The position numbers and the translations under genes were made by a program. Positions 1 through 8,284 of a stretch of 64,000 nt of DNA are shown piece after piece. Positions within the stretch are counted from its first letter, which is position 1, and the number at the start of each line of letters is the position of its first letter. This DNA is from Nannocystis punicea (GTDB taxonomy: Bacteria; Myxococcota_A; Polyangia; Nannocystales; Nannocystaceae): positions 8,344,001 through 8,408,000 of the forward strand of contig NZ_CP114040.1 in the NCBI RefSeq assembly GCF_026965555.1, given 5' to 3'. The notes under the pieces are model-generated. The model saw nothing but the letters and a program-made list of their open reading frames with translations, was not told the DNA's origin and did no database searches.

Positions 1-700
1 GAGGCGCGGTCGGACAGCAGGAAGGCCACCAGCTCGGCGACCTCCCCGCGCTCGGCCATGCGGCCCATCGGGTGGACCGCTGCGAATTGGGCGCGGACCT
101 CCTCCGGCATCTCCGCGATCCGCGGAGTGTTGACATAGCCCGGGCCGACCGCGTTCACCCGCACGCCCTTCGTCGCGTACTCGAGCGCCGCGCTGCGCGT
201 GAGGCCGAGGACCCCGTGCTTGGCCGCCGTGTACGCCCCAGGCCCGCCAGCCCGACCACCCCGTTCGCGGACGACAGGTTGACGATCGCCCCGCCGCCGC
301 TCTGCACGATCGTCGGCAGCTGGTACTTCATCCCGAAGAAGGTACCGCCGAGGTCGGTGTCGATCACCTCGCGCCAGTCCTCGAGCGTCGAGTCCGCGAT
401 CGTCACCCCGGCGGGGCCGGTGATGCCCGCATTGTTGACCGCGAGGTGCAGCCCGCCGAATCGCTCCACCGCGGCCTGCACCGCCGCGCGCACCGCCTCC
501 GGGTCGCGCACGTCGACCTCCACGGCGGCCGCGCGCCGCCCCGAGGGATCGAGGCGCGAGGCGAGCTTCAGCACCCCCTCCATTCGCCGCCCCGCGGCCA
601 CCACCGCGGCCCCGAGCGCGTAGAGCTTCTCGGCGATGGCCTCTCCCAGACCGGTGGCGGCGCCGGTGACGATTGCGACCTTACCCGTGAATTCCGGCAT
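1..700 (-). pseudogene. SDR-family oxidoreductase, frameshifted; 3' end outside window
   Basis: NAD(P)-dependent short-chain dehydrogenase/reductase. The protein starts MPEFTGKVAIVTGAATGLG, giving the Rossmann TGxxxGxG motif near residue 12, followed by NNAGITG near residue 88 and NLSS near 138. After the residues ANGVVGLAGLG the frame breaks. The family continuation, including the catalytic YxxxK as AYTAAKHG, lies in another frame from about position 238 down to 1. A C run at 236-239 has four bases where five would restore the frame. The gene runs off the left edge. It lies upstream, on the same strand, of nothing visible; the flavin oxidoreductase at 754-2385 precedes it and could be co-transcribed. 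Either a recent mutation or a sequencing error in the G/C run; the rest is well conserved, so the enzyme may be intact in the organism. Confidence 0.75.
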
Positions 701-753
701 GGCACCGCGAGCGTACGGCACCTTCGATCGAACGCAACTCGCGGTCCCCATGC

Positions 754-2385
754 TCAGGGTTCGGCCGACGAGGTCATCGTCTCGTGGTGGATCTGCTCGG
801 CCGGCACACCCAGCCGCTCGAGGTCCTCCTGCACCGCCGCCATGAAGGCGAGCGGACCGCACAGATACACGTCGACGTCGCGGCCCGGGAGCAGCGCCGC
901 GAGCCTGGCGGCGTCGAGCCGGCCGGGCGCGTCGAAGTCGACGCCGGGCCGATCTTCGGGGCGCGGGCGGCTGTACTGCACGTGCAGCGCGACGCGCGGG
1001 CTTCGTCGCGCCCACTCGCGGATCTCGTCGGCGAACGGGTGATGCCGGCCGTCGCGCGCCGCGTGGACGAACAGCACCCGGCGCGGATCGTCGCCGCCAA
1101 CCAGCGCCGCGAGCATCGACAGCAGCGGCGTGACCCCGATGCCGGCGCCGATCAGGACGATCGGCCGCGCTCCGGGTGCGACCGTGAATTCCCCCGCGGG
1201 GGCGCGCACCACCAGGCCGTGACCGACCTCGACAGTGTCGTGCAGGAACCGCGAGGCCAAACCGCGCTCGTGACGCTTGATCGAGAGGCGATAAGCGGCC
1301 TCGTCCGGACCGCTGGACAGCGAATAGGTGCGCTGCACCGGATCGCGCGAGCCCGGGATCGCCAGCGCGATCGGCAGGTGTTGCCCGGCGCGAAACTGCG
1401 GCAGCGGTGCGCCGTCCGGCGAGCCCAGCAGGAACGAGACGACATCGTCGCTCTCGCGCCGCTTCGCCAGCACGCGCAGAGTCCGGCTCGCCTCGCCGTC
1501 CGCGCTCCAGCGCAGCGGGAGCGCCGTCGGGCGCAGGACGGCCTCGTCGAGCTCGAACACCAGCAGGCGCTGGGCGCCCGGGTGGCGGGCCACGTCCGGC
1601 GAGTCCCAATCGATCGTCACGCGGCCGGTCAATTGCAGCACCCCGCCGCGCGCGAAGTCGACGAACAGCAGGCCGGCGCGGCCGTCGAGCAGGAGATTGC
1701 CGACGGTATTGAAGTGATTGTTGCCGGCGTAGTCGGGGAACCGCAGGCGCCGGTCGTCGCAGACCTCGACGAAGCCGCGCGGGCCGCCGCGGTGCGAGGC
1801 GTCCATGCCGAACGACGCGGCCTCGCCGGCGCCGCGGTGGCCGCTGGCGAGGAAGAGGGTGTCGGCCGCGGCGATCTGCTCGCGCATCGCCGGCGTGAAC
1901 GACCGCGACCGCACCGCAGGCGCTGCGATCGAATCCACCCAGCGCCAGCGCCGCTCGTGGATGTGCTGCGGACAATTGCCGAACGTCTGCTCGACGCGCA
2001 GCTCGATCCGATTCGCGGCAGTCGACGCGATCCTGCCGTTGACGCGGTTGCGTCGCCGGGTCGCCGGCTCGATGCCCAGCAGGCCGAGGTCGGCGCCGGG
2101 CACGAGGCGGCCCGCGAGCGGGTCGTCCGGCCCAGGCTCCGCCGCGAGCACGAGCCGCCGCGGATCGGGCGACGAGGCGAAGCCCGGCGGACCGACCAGC
2201 AAGGTCGCCCACGGTCGGGCCTGCCCGTCGCGCGCCGCCGCCACGAGGAACGGGAGCGTCGCGTAGAACTCGCGGTGCTGCTCGGGTAGGAAGGGCCGCA
2301 CCACCTTCGCGGCCCACGGCGCGAGCTCCTCGCGCACGCCCATCCGCTCCTGGACCGCCAGCTCGCCGGCGTGAAACGTGCTCAT
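754..2385 (-). CDS. PNPOx-like flavin-binding and ferredoxin-reductase fusion protein
   Basis: A 543-residue two-part flavoprotein. The N-terminal half (about residues 30-260) looks like a pyridoxamine-phosphate-oxidase-type split barrel. The C-terminal half is an FNR-type reductase: RTYSLSS (FAD binding, about residue 353), GAGIGVTPLLSM (NAD(P)H binding, about 410) and YLCGPLAFM (about 505). It stops soon after the last motif, so the C-terminal 2Fe-2S ferredoxin module found in some relatives is absent. The open frame extends far upstream to 4002, but homology begins at MSTFHAGEL. The gene lies 17 bp after the VOC gene and likely shares its transcript under the divergent LysR regulator. The natural substrate is unknown. 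Confidence 0.85.
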   Translation of the reverse strand: MSTFHAGELAVQERMGVREELAPWAAKVVRPFLPEQHREFYATLPFLVAAARDGQARPWATLLVGPPGFASSPDPRRLVLAAEPGPDDPLAGRLVPGADLGLLGIEPATRRRNRVNGRIASTAANRIELRVEQTFGNCPQHIHERRWRWVDSIAAPAVRSRSFTPAMREQIAAADTLFLASGHRGAGEAASFGMDASHRGGPRGFVEVCDDRRLRFPDYAGNNHFNTVGNLLLDGRAGLLFVDFARGGVLQLTGRVTIDWDSPDVARHPGAQRLLVFELDEAVLRPTALPLRWSADGEASRTLRVLAKRRESDDVVSFLLGSPDGAPLPQFRAGQHLPIALAIPGSRDPVQRTYSLSSGPDEAAYRLSIKRHERGLASRFLHDTVEVGHGLVVRAPAGEFTVAPGARPIVLIGAGIGVTPLLSMLAALVGGDDPRRVLFVHAARDGRHHPFADEIREWARRSPRVALHVQYSRPRPEDRPGVDFDAPGRLDAARLAALLPGRDVDVYLCGPLAFMAAVQEDLERLGVPAEQIHHETMTSSAEP

Positions 2386-2402
2386 GACGATCGTCCTCCG
2401 CT

Positions 2403-2819
2403 TCAGCCCTGCGCCGGGGCGATGAACTCGACGCGGATGCCGCCGGCGATCCGCGTCATCATGTGCCGCGTCGGCCCGCCTCGGAGCGGCTCGGGGGCGA
2501 ACTCGATCTCGACGTCGCCCCGCGCCCGCAGCCGCTCGTGCAGCGCGTCCAGAGCGCCCTCGCGGACCCGCAGCGCGAGGTGGTGCAGGCCCAGGTTGCG
2601 GCGGCGGTCGAACGGCCGCGCGCTCGCGGGGTCCTCGGCCTGCCACAGAGTGATCATGCCGGCGCCGTCGCTGACGAACGCCGCCGGGTACTCCGGCACC
2701 GCGCCGACCTGAGAATAACCCAGGCCCTCGACGAAGAAGCGCAGGGCGGCCTGCAGGTCGGGTACGGTGAGGCCCACGTGGTGCGGGCCGGCGGTCCATC
2801 GTTCGTGCGTGGTGTCCAT
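2403..2819 (-). CDS. VOC (glyoxalase/bleomycin resistance/dioxygenase) family protein
   Basis: 138 residues starting MDTTHERWTAGPHHVGLTVPD, a single VOC domain of the usual length. HHVGLTVPDLQAALRFF near the N-terminus and HHLALRV in the second half are the paired beta-alpha-beta modules that place His/Glu metal ligands. The ATG at 2819 is chosen because GGAGGAGGT lies 4 nt upstream, although the frame is open further. First gene of a minus-strand group (VOC, flavin oxidoreductase, SDR) divergent from a LysR gene, which suggests an inducible small-molecule oxidation or detoxification pathway. The substrate cannot be read from the sequence. Confidence 0.85.
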   Translation of the reverse strand: MDTTHERWTAGPHHVGLTVPDLQAALRFFVEGLGYSQVGAVPEYPAAFVSDGAGMITLWQAEDPASARPFDRRRNLGLHHLALRVREGALDALHERLRARGDVEIEFAPEPLRGGPTRHMMTRIAGGIRVEFIAPAQG

Positions 2820-2855
2820 CGAGACCTCCTCCGCCACGAAGATGAGAGCTCGCGC

Positions 2856-2880
2856 CCGGCGGAACAATGGCGCCCGCCGG
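2856..2880. promoter_or_regulatory. Inverted repeat in the LysR/VOC divergent intergenic region
   Basis: CCGGCGG (2856-2862) and CCGCCGG (2874-2880) form perfect 7-nt arms around an 11-nt spacer. It sits between the divergent VOC and LysR starts, where a LysR-type regulator would be expected to bind. The function is inferred from position only. Confidence 0.35.
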
Positions 2881-2890
2881 ACAAGATTTG

Positions 2891-2903
2891 TCCGAATTTC
2901 GGA
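2891..2903. promoter_or_regulatory. Candidate LysR operator palindrome
   Basis: TCCGAA-T-TTCGGA is a perfect palindrome with one central base. It lies 14 nt upstream of the LysR ATG and directly abuts the TAGACT hexamer of that gene. Binding there would repress the regulator itself while activating the divergent operon, the classic LysR arrangement. Confidence 0.5.
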
Positions 2904-2909
2904 TAGACT
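2904..2909 (+). promoter_or_regulatory. TAGACT, -10-like hexamer of the LysR gene
   Basis: 7 nt before the ATG at 2917. There is no room for a Shine-Dalgarno, so a transcript starting the usual distance downstream would begin at or next to the start codon. Confidence 0.5.
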
Positions 2910-2916
2910 GCCGGCC

Positions 2917-3846
2917 ATGGACAAGCTCGCCGCCATGCGCGCCTTCGTGGCCATCGTCGACGAGGGGAGCCTGACCGCGGCCGCGGCGGCGCTGGGCAAG
3001 GCGCCGCCGAGCATGGTCCGGATCCTCGCCACTCTGGAGGCGCACCTCGGCGTCCCGCTGCTGCATCGCACCACGCGGCGCATGTCGCTGACCGAGGAGG
3101 GCCGCGTCTACCTCGATCGCTGCCGCCGGATCCTCGCCGACGTCGACGAGGCCGAGCAGGCAGTCGCCGCCGACGGCGCCGAGCCGCGCGGCGAGATCCG
3201 GGCGACCGCGCCGATCCTGTTCGGCCGGGGCCACGTGGCCCCGGCGGTGGCCGAGTTCGTGCGCCGTCACCCGGGCGTGCGCGTCGAGCTGCTGCTGCTC
3301 GACCGCGTCGTCGACCTCGTCGAGGAGGGGATCGATGTCGGGGTGCGGATCGGTCGCCTGCCCGACTCGTCGCTGATCGCGGTGCCCGTCGGCCAGGTGC
3401 GGCGGGTCGTCGTCGCCAGCCCGGCCCTGCTCCGCCGCGGCGCGCCCAGGCACCCGTCCGAGCTGGCGGCCCTGCCCTGCGTCGAACACCTGAACTCGGG
3501 CACCGCGGGCCGCTGGAGCTTCCGCGACGCCGACCGCGAGCGCGACCTGACAGTGCGGGTGCGCAGCGCCTTCGCCTGCAACCAGGCCGCCGCGATCGTG
3601 CAAGCCTGCGTCGAGGGCCTCGGCGTCGGCCGGTTCCTGTCCTATCAAGTCGAGCCCGAGGTCCGCGCCGGCAGCCTGCGCGTGCTCCTCGAGGCGTTCG
3701 AGCCGGAGCCGGTCCCCGTGCAGCTCGTCTACCCCGGCGCCCGCTGGATGTCCGCCCGCCTGCGAGCGTTCGTCGACGAGCTCGGCGCGAAGCTGCAAGC
3801 GCGCCCGGAGATCCGCAAGGCGAGCCCGCGGCGCGCGAGCCGATGA
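2917..3846 (+). CDS. LysR-family transcriptional regulator
   Basis: 309 residues, the normal length. The N-terminal winged helix-turn-helix spans about residues 1-60 (MDKLAAMRAFVAIVDEGSLT, then RTTRRMSLTEEG), followed by a linker helix and a periplasmic-binding-like effector domain from about residue 90. The sequence is closest to the CrgA/YafC-like branch (RGEIRATAPILFGR). The ATG at 2917 fits the family start and the short 5' region with its TAGACT box. It is transcribed away from the VOC/flavin oxidoreductase/SDR group and probably regulates that group and itself. Confidence 0.92.
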   Translation: MDKLAAMRAFVAIVDEGSLTAAAAALGKAPPSMVRILATLEAHLGVPLLHRTTRRMSLTEEGRVYLDRCRRILADVDEAEQAVAADGAEPRGEIRATAPILFGRGHVAPAVAEFVRRHPGVRVELLLLDRVVDLVEEGIDVGVRIGRLPDSSLIAVPVGQVRRVVVASPALLRRGAPRHPSELAALPCVEHLNSGTAGRWSFRDADRERDLTVRVRSAFACNQAAAIVQACVEGLGVGRFLSYQVEPEVRAGSLRVLLEAFEPEPVPVQLVYPGARWMSARLRAFVDELGAKLQARPEIRKASPRRASR

Positions 3847-3928
3847 GGGATGGTGTGCCGGGCGTGGCCGGATTGCCGACCCCCTATCACGGGCATCCGG
3901 GATGCCTGGCTCCGCCAGAACTCCCGTG

Positions 3929-3934
3929 TAAGCT
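3929..3934 (+). promoter_or_regulatory. TAAGCT, -10-like hexamer
   Basis: 9 nt before the GTG at 3944; no GGAG-type site lies between. Confidence 0.45.
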
Positions 3935-3943
3935 GAAGCCGCC

Positions 3944-4477
3944 GTGAAATTGACTGCCCTCGTCACCCCGTCGCCCGAGACCCTGGGACCCACCGAGTCC
4001 ACCTTTCGGGTCTTCCATCACGTCGACGATTTCTGCGCGGCCCTGAGCGCGGCCGGAGTCCCCGTCACGATCGTCGAGGGCACCCTCGCCGACGTCCCGG
4101 ACGACGGATTTCTCCTCGTCTACCGATGGGTCGACCTGGAGCGCCATCTCACGCCGGAGCTCGCCCCGCGCCTCGTCGTAGTCGCCCCGCCCGGCCCCCT
4201 CTGGCGATTGCTGTGGACGAGCACAATCGCCGCGGGGATAAACGAACGGTGGTACTCCGATTGGTACTACGGCCACGACGACGAGAACGGCTACGGCCTG
4301 CTCGCGCGCAAGGACATGGGCGATCGCTGGGGAGCTACCAAGATCGAGCCCGGCTACTCGACCGAACGCTACGCCGAGTACGCCCACCCCGGCTGCCGCC
4401 ACATCCCGGAGCTCCTCGCCACCTATCTCGCAGCGCTCGCGCCGCTCCTGGCCCAGGAGCGCTCCGAACAGTCGTGA
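3944..4477 (+). CDS. Hypothetical protein, 177 residues
   Basis: Not recognised. Soluble, with no signal peptide or membrane segment. There is a hydrophobic beta-alpha start (MKLTALVTP), a strand LVVVAPPGPLW near residue 78, and a Trp/Tyr-rich centre (NERWYSDWYYGHDDENGYG, about 101-119). The GTG start is chosen because the TAAGCT hexamer lies 9 nt upstream and protein-like composition begins there. The frame has strong G/C third positions; the overlapping minus-strand open frame is judged a shadow. Stands alone. Confidence 0.65.
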   Translation: MKLTALVTPSPETLGPTESTFRVFHHVDDFCAALSAAGVPVTIVEGTLADVPDDGFLLVYRWVDLERHLTPELAPRLVVVAPPGPLWRLLWTSTIAAGINERWYSDWYYGHDDENGYGLLARKDMGDRWGATKIEPGYSTERYAEYAHPGCRHIPELLATYLAALAPLLAQERSEQS

Positions 4478-4844
4478 TTCGGGGTCGGCGGCGTGCGAGC
4501 CGGTGAGGGACGATGCGGCGAATCGACGCTGTCCGGGCACCCGAACCGGACCCGTGATTTCGCGGATCCGATCGCTGCATCATCTCTCGCCGCTGCGAAT
4601 GGCGCCGCCCCCGAAGTCGGGGCCGACGACTCGGCGGCCGCAGGGCGGGCGAAAATGATCGCCATGTCGCCCTCGAACGTCGAGCAAGCCCTCGAGCTCG
4701 CGCCGGTGCGCGGCGCTCACCGACCAACTTCGTCAGGCTCGCGCCGATCTGCATCGCGCAAGGCCGCCCCGCGCGAGGTCGTCCGCGCAGCGGGACCCCA
4801 CGCCGCGGCGTCTTGTCATGTTATTGTCCGCCCCGGGATACTCC
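4478..4844. other. Intergenic stretch holding the left inverted-repeat arm
   Basis: No convincing gene. The short open frames here have poor codon bias. The stretch contains the left arm (4576-4622) of a long inverted repeat whose other arm is at 5644-5690. Confidence 0.5.
4576..4622 (+). repeat. Left arm of 47-bp inverted repeat
   Basis: Matches the reverse complement of 5644-5690 at 45 of 47 positions; the only mismatches are the 10th and 11th bases. It contains the run GCGAATGGCGCCGCCCCCGA. The arms enclose gcvH and a small lipoprotein gene. No transposase lies between them. Confidence 0.9.
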
Positions 4845-5234
4845 ATGTCCGACTACCCGACCGACCTCCACTACACCAAAGATCACCTCTGGGTTCGCGT
4901 CACCGGCGCTCGCTGGCGCATCGGCCTCACGAGCTTCTTCGCCAGGCAGCTCGGCGACCTCGTGTTCGTCGAGTTCCCGGTGATGGGAAAGTCGCCTGCG
5001 ACCGGCGACGCGTTCGGCATGGTCGAGAGCGTGAAGTCCGCCCAGGACCTCTTCATGCCGGCCGGTGGCACGATCGTGGCGATCAACGACGATGTGGTCG
5101 ACGATCCGGAGCTCATCAACAACGATCCGTACGGCGACGGCTGGTGCGTCGAGATCACGCCGAAGGACGCGTCCGAGCTCAATTCGATGATGGACGCCAG
5201 GGCGTATGAGAATTACGTCAACAGCGACGGGTGA
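4845..5234 (+). CDS. gcvH: Glycine cleavage system H protein
   Basis: 129 residues, the usual length for the lipoyl carrier of the glycine cleavage complex, which shuttles the aminomethyl group between the P, T and L proteins. It has YTKDHLWVR near the start, then GDLVFVEFP, the lipoylation motif VESVKSAQD with the modified Lys, and NDPYGDGW near the C-terminus. The ATG at 4845 is preferred over the in-frame ATG at 4818 because H proteins start a few residues before this motif. No gcvT, gcvP or lipoate ligase gene is visible, so the gene is separated from its partners. It lies inside the 47-bp inverted repeat. Confidence 0.93.
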   Translation: MSDYPTDLHYTKDHLWVRVTGARWRIGLTSFFARQLGDLVFVEFPVMGKSPATGDAFGMVESVKSAQDLFMPAGGTIVAINDDVVDDPELINNDPYGDGWCVEITPKDASELNSMMDARAYENYVNSDG

Positions 5235-5338
5235 TGGCGCGCCGTCGGTTCCTCCGCGTCAGCCGATACGCACCGCGGCGCTTCACCTCCGGCGGTCCCG
5301 GGCACACGGCGCCCACATCGCTCACGACGCGGGCTTCC

Positions 5339-5686
5339 ATGCGGCGCCTCGTGCTCGCCGCCATCCTCGCTCCCGGGTGTGGGGACACCAGCTCGCCTGG
5401 GTCTTCCACGGGGCCGGGCGTCACTTCGGCCAGGGTCCAGGGTCCAAAGCAAGACGGTAAGGGCAACGACGACTCGAGCCCTTCCGTGGGTTCTTCTTGT
5501 ACACCCATGGAGTACGCTTGCGCTCCTGGCGACACAGGATGGCTGGTTTGCGACGCACAGGGTGTCTGGGTGTATGGCGGGGATTGTCCTCCAAACACCA
5601 GCTGCGTCGTCTACGCGCCGTCAAAGACGCCGTATTGCTCGTTCCCCGACTTCGGGGGCGGCGCCATTCGCAGCGGCGATCGATGA
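5339..5686 (+). CDS. Small Cys-rich putative lipoprotein
   Basis: 115 residues. A short lipoprotein-type signal (MRRLVLAAILAPGCGD) places the lipobox Cys near residue 15. A Ser/Thr/Gly linker follows (TSSPGSSTGPG), then a compact domain with six Cys between about residues 52 and 103, likely three disulfides. The frame is open from 5231, but the signal peptide sets the ATG at 5339. The last codons, including the stop, lie inside the right arm of the 47-bp inverted repeat, so the repeat supplies the C-terminus. Function unknown; presumably surface exposed. Confidence 0.7.
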   Translation: MRRLVLAAILAPGCGDTSSPGSSTGPGVTSARVQGPKQDGKGNDDSSPSVGSSCTPMEYACAPGDTGWLVCDAQGVWVYGGDCPPNTSCVVYAPSKTPYCSFPDFGGGAIRSGDR

Positions 5687-5690
5687 TGCA
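5644..5690 (-). repeat. Right arm of 47-bp inverted repeat
   Basis: Inverse of 4576-4622 with two mismatches. It overlaps the end of the small lipoprotein gene and ends 21 bp before the stop of the convergent beta-propeller gene. Confidence 0.9.
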
Positions 5691-5711
5691 TACTCATGCG
5701 CTCGCCCAGAG

Positions 5712-7427
5712 TCACTCGCAGCTCGTCGGCAGCTCGACCGGCTGCGCTGCCAGCTTGATCGCCGCGATCGCCTTCTCGCGCTCGACCGCCGCGGCGGCCA
5801 GCGAGTTGCACTTCGACGCTGCGTCGAGCAGGCGCGCGTTGTCGGGGGCCGGCGCGCGCGTGGCGGCCTCGACCAGGTCCTGGCAGCAGCGCAGATAATC
5901 GATGCGGATGCCGCGGCCGCCGGCGGGCTTGGCTGCCGCGCCCGCCTGTCCCGAACGCCAGCCGAGCGCGACCTTGCCGAGGTCGCCGCGGTTGTGCGGC
6001 GAGGCCCCGCGGAAGCGTGGGATCGGCGGCGCGGTCTTCGAGCCGGTGGCCAGGCACGTCAGCGTCCCGTCGCGCGTTGCCACCAGCAGCTCGTGGGCCC
6101 CGTCGCCGTCGACGTCGGCCACCAGCGCCGGCGCCTCGATCGCCCCGCCGAGGCGCGCCAGCTCGCGCCGGCCGCCGTCGGCGGTGAATGCCAGGAGCAG
6201 GCCCTTCTCCGTGCCGACGATCGCCTCGAGGCGGCCGTCGTCCTCGAGGTCCATCACCACCGCGCTGGCGGACACCCGGCCCTCGAACGCGCGGTGGGCC
6301 CGGCTCTCGGCCCCGACGAGCACCACCCCGTCCTCGTTGTCGCCCCACCACGACGTCCCGGCCACGATCACCCCCGGCTTGCCCGCCAGCGGCACCGGCG
6401 TGCCGAACAGGCCCTCGATGCCCGCTTCGTCCATCTGCACCACGGTGGCCCAGCGCGGCTCGCCGGTCGCGCCGTCGTGGACGCTGAGATCGCCGTACGC
6501 CCACGCGGCCAGCACCTCCGGCTTTCCGTCGAGGTCGAAGTCCGCGATCGTCGGCGACGCGTGGATCCCCGAGTCGCGCGATTGTTGCCACAACACCTCG
6601 CCCGTCTTGCCGCGATACGCCGCGAGGATCGCGTCGCGGGCCCCGGCGACCACGTCGTCGTGGCCGTCGCCGTCGAGGTCGGCGATCGCCGCCGCCGCGA
6701 CGTAGCCGCGCGCCCCGAATTCATTGGTGCCGCTCTTCTTCTCCCACAGCGGCGCGCCGGTCTTGCCGTTCAGCGCGCGCAGCGTCCCCGACTCGTCGCC
6801 GACCACCACGTCGACCGCCCCGTCGCCGTCGAGGTCGGCGAGCGCCGGGGCCGGCCGCACCTTGCCGCTCGCCTTCGCCGTCCACAGCAGCTTGCCCGCC
6901 AGCGTCGCCGCGACGATCTGCGCGTTGTCGGTGGTGAAGTAGATCGTGTCGCCGTCGATCGCCACCCCGCCGACGTCGCGGTCGCCGTTGCCGGGCGTGG
7001 CGATCAGCCGGGTCTGCTTGCCGGTCTTCGCCTCGAGCACGTACACGCCGTCGGTCTTGTCGTTCTTGCCGTCGAGAGATCCGCCGTGGGTGCCGATCAC
7101 GATCTGGCCGTCGACCAGCGCCATCGTCGTGCGGAAGGTGGTCTGGCCGACCTCGGATTGCCACAGCTTGCGCAGCGCCTCGCCCTCGAGCTTGCGCACC
7201 GGCGGCGTGTGGGCCTGCGGAGGCGGGAGCGCCGGCGACACCACGAACTCGCCCTCCGGCTCGCTCGGCGGCGGCTCGGGCGCCGGCGCGGGCGGCTCGA
7301 CCTTCTCGACCACCGGGGGCGCTGCCGGCTGCTCCGCCGGCGGCTTCTCCTTCACCGGCTCGGTCGGGGTGCAGCCCGCGATTGCGACGAGGAGGCCGAG
7401 GGGGACGATCGAGCCGGCGCGGGTCAT
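5712..7427 (-). CDS. FG-GAP/PQQ-type beta-propeller lipoprotein
   Basis: 571 residues. Signal peptide MTRAGSIVPLGLLVAIAGC gives a lipobox Cys at residue 19. A Pro/Glu/Ala-rich spacer of about 60 residues precedes a beta-propeller built from repeats with calcium-type loops: ADLDGDGAVD, ADLDGDGHDD, ADFDLDGKPE, ADVDGDGAHE. Blades alternate with GKTG..LW pieces typical of PQQ-like propellers. A short C-terminal region with CC near residue 516 follows. The protein is probably anchored in the outer membrane or periplasm as a binding scaffold. The ATG is fixed by the signal peptide and the TATCGT box 9 nt before it. Confidence 0.85.
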   Translation of the reverse strand: MTRAGSIVPLGLLVAIAGCTPTEPVKEKPPAEQPAAPPVVEKVEPPAPAPEPPPSEPEGEFVVSPALPPPQAHTPPVRKLEGEALRKLWQSEVGQTTFRTTMALVDGQIVIGTHGGSLDGKNDKTDGVYVLEAKTGKQTRLIATPGNGDRDVGGVAIDGDTIYFTTDNAQIVAATLAGKLLWTAKASGKVRPAPALADLDGDGAVDVVVGDESGTLRALNGKTGAPLWEKKSGTNEFGARGYVAAAAIADLDGDGHDDVVAGARDAILAAYRGKTGEVLWQQSRDSGIHASPTIADFDLDGKPEVLAAWAYGDLSVHDGATGEPRWATVVQMDEAGIEGLFGTPVPLAGKPGVIVAGTSWWGDNEDGVVLVGAESRAHRAFEGRVSASAVVMDLEDDGRLEAIVGTEKGLLLAFTADGGRRELARLGGAIEAPALVADVDGDGAHELLVATRDGTLTCLATGSKTAPPIPRFRGASPHNRGDLGKVALGWRSGQAGAAAKPAGGRGIRIDYLRCCQDLVEAATRAPAPDNARLLDAASKCNSLAAAAVEREKAIAAIKLAAQPVELPTSCE

Positions 7428-7436
7428 GGTGGTGCC

Positions 7437-7442
7437 ACGATA
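7437..7442 (-). promoter_or_regulatory. TATCGT, -10-like hexamer
   Basis: On the minus strand, 9 nt before the ATG (7427) of the beta-propeller lipoprotein. Confidence 0.4.
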
Positions 7443-7553
7443 CAACGCCGCCCTGTCCGGCGGAACGCGAGCACGACATTTGCGAGGGCGCGGCGCTCGG
7501 CCGATTTCGCCCGCCCGAGTGCGCCGGGCCCCGCTCCGGATCATGCTGCCGAG

Positions 7554-8246
7554 GTGGCCCCCGACGACCCCGATCTGCGCCCGGGAGGCCGGCGCTTCGC
7601 GGCGCTGGTGGCGGGCGTCGCCGCGGCCGCGCTGGTCCTGCAATACGGCCTGCTGCTCCTCGGCACCCGCGACACCCTCGGGCCGGCGCGGGCCACCGCG
7701 CGCTACTTCAGCGACTTCACCGTGCTCAGCAACGGCCTCGTCGCCCTGACCGCGGGTCTGGCGGCCGCGGCCTCGCAGCGCCCGCTGGCCCGCCTGCTCG
7801 CCCGCCCGGCCGCGCGCGCCGGCGTGGGCCTCTACATCGTCGTCACCTGCGGGGTGTACTTCCTGGTCCTGCGTCATTGGTGGCGCCCGCGCGGCCTGCA
7901 ATGGTGGGCCGACGCCGGCCTGTACTACGCCGTGCCGCTCCTCTACCTGGTCTGGTGGACATGCTCGATCGGCCATGGTCGGCTCGTCCGCCGCGACCTG
8001 CTGCTGTGGCTGCTGTTCCCGCTGGGATATCTGGTGTGGACAATCGCCCGCGGCGCCTGGGCCGGCGAATACCCATACCCGTTCATCGACGTCGGCGCGC
8101 TCGGCGTCGCCGCGGTCGCCGGCAACGCCCTCCTCGTGCTCGGGGTGTTCGGGGCGGCCGGCCTCGCGGTGCTGCGGATCGACCGCGCCTTCGGCCGCCG
8201 CGAGGGCCCCGGGGTCCCGCCCCCACCGGCAGCGAGCGAGCTCTGA
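7554..8246 (+). CDS. Pr6Pr family membrane protein
   Basis: 230 residues with about six hydrophobic segments. The motifs LRHWWRP in the middle and YPYPFIDVG near the C-terminus fit the bacterial Pr6Pr (FAR-17a/AIG1-related) family of integral membrane proteins, whose function is not established. The GTG at 7554 is the start nearest the first membrane segment (FAALVAGVAAAALVLQYG); the reading frame is open far upstream, but that part is the shadow of the opposite-strand propeller gene. Divergent from that gene. Confidence 0.8.
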   Translation: MAPDDPDLRPGGRRFAALVAGVAAAALVLQYGLLLLGTRDTLGPARATARYFSDFTVLSNGLVALTAGLAAAASQRPLARLLARPAARAGVGLYIVVTCGVYFLVLRHWWRPRGLQWWADAGLYYAVPLLYLVWWTCSIGHGRLVRRDLLLWLLFPLGYLVWTIARGAWAGEYPYPFIDVGALGVAAVAGNALLVLGVFGAAGLAVLRIDRAFGRREGPGVPPPPAASEL

Positions 8247-8272
8247 CCGGCGGACGCGCGCTCGCGCTCCGC

Positions 8273-8278
8273 TATCCT
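8273..8278 (+). promoter_or_regulatory. TATCCT, -10-like hexamer
   Basis: 6 nt before the ATG at 8285. Confidence 0.5.
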
Positions 8279-8284
8279 CCGCGC

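Noticed and set aside
754..4002. A 1082-residue minus-strand open frame spanning several genes
   Set aside because: Only the part from 2385 on has family motifs; the rest is the shadow of the LysR and VOC genes.
3887..4540. 217-residue minus-strand open frame
   Set aside because: Shadow of the 3944-4477 gene; low-complexity Arg/Gly/Val composition.
5379..8246. A 955-residue plus-strand open frame
   Set aside because: Mostly the complement of the beta-propeller gene; only the last 230 codons (Pr6Pr) are real.
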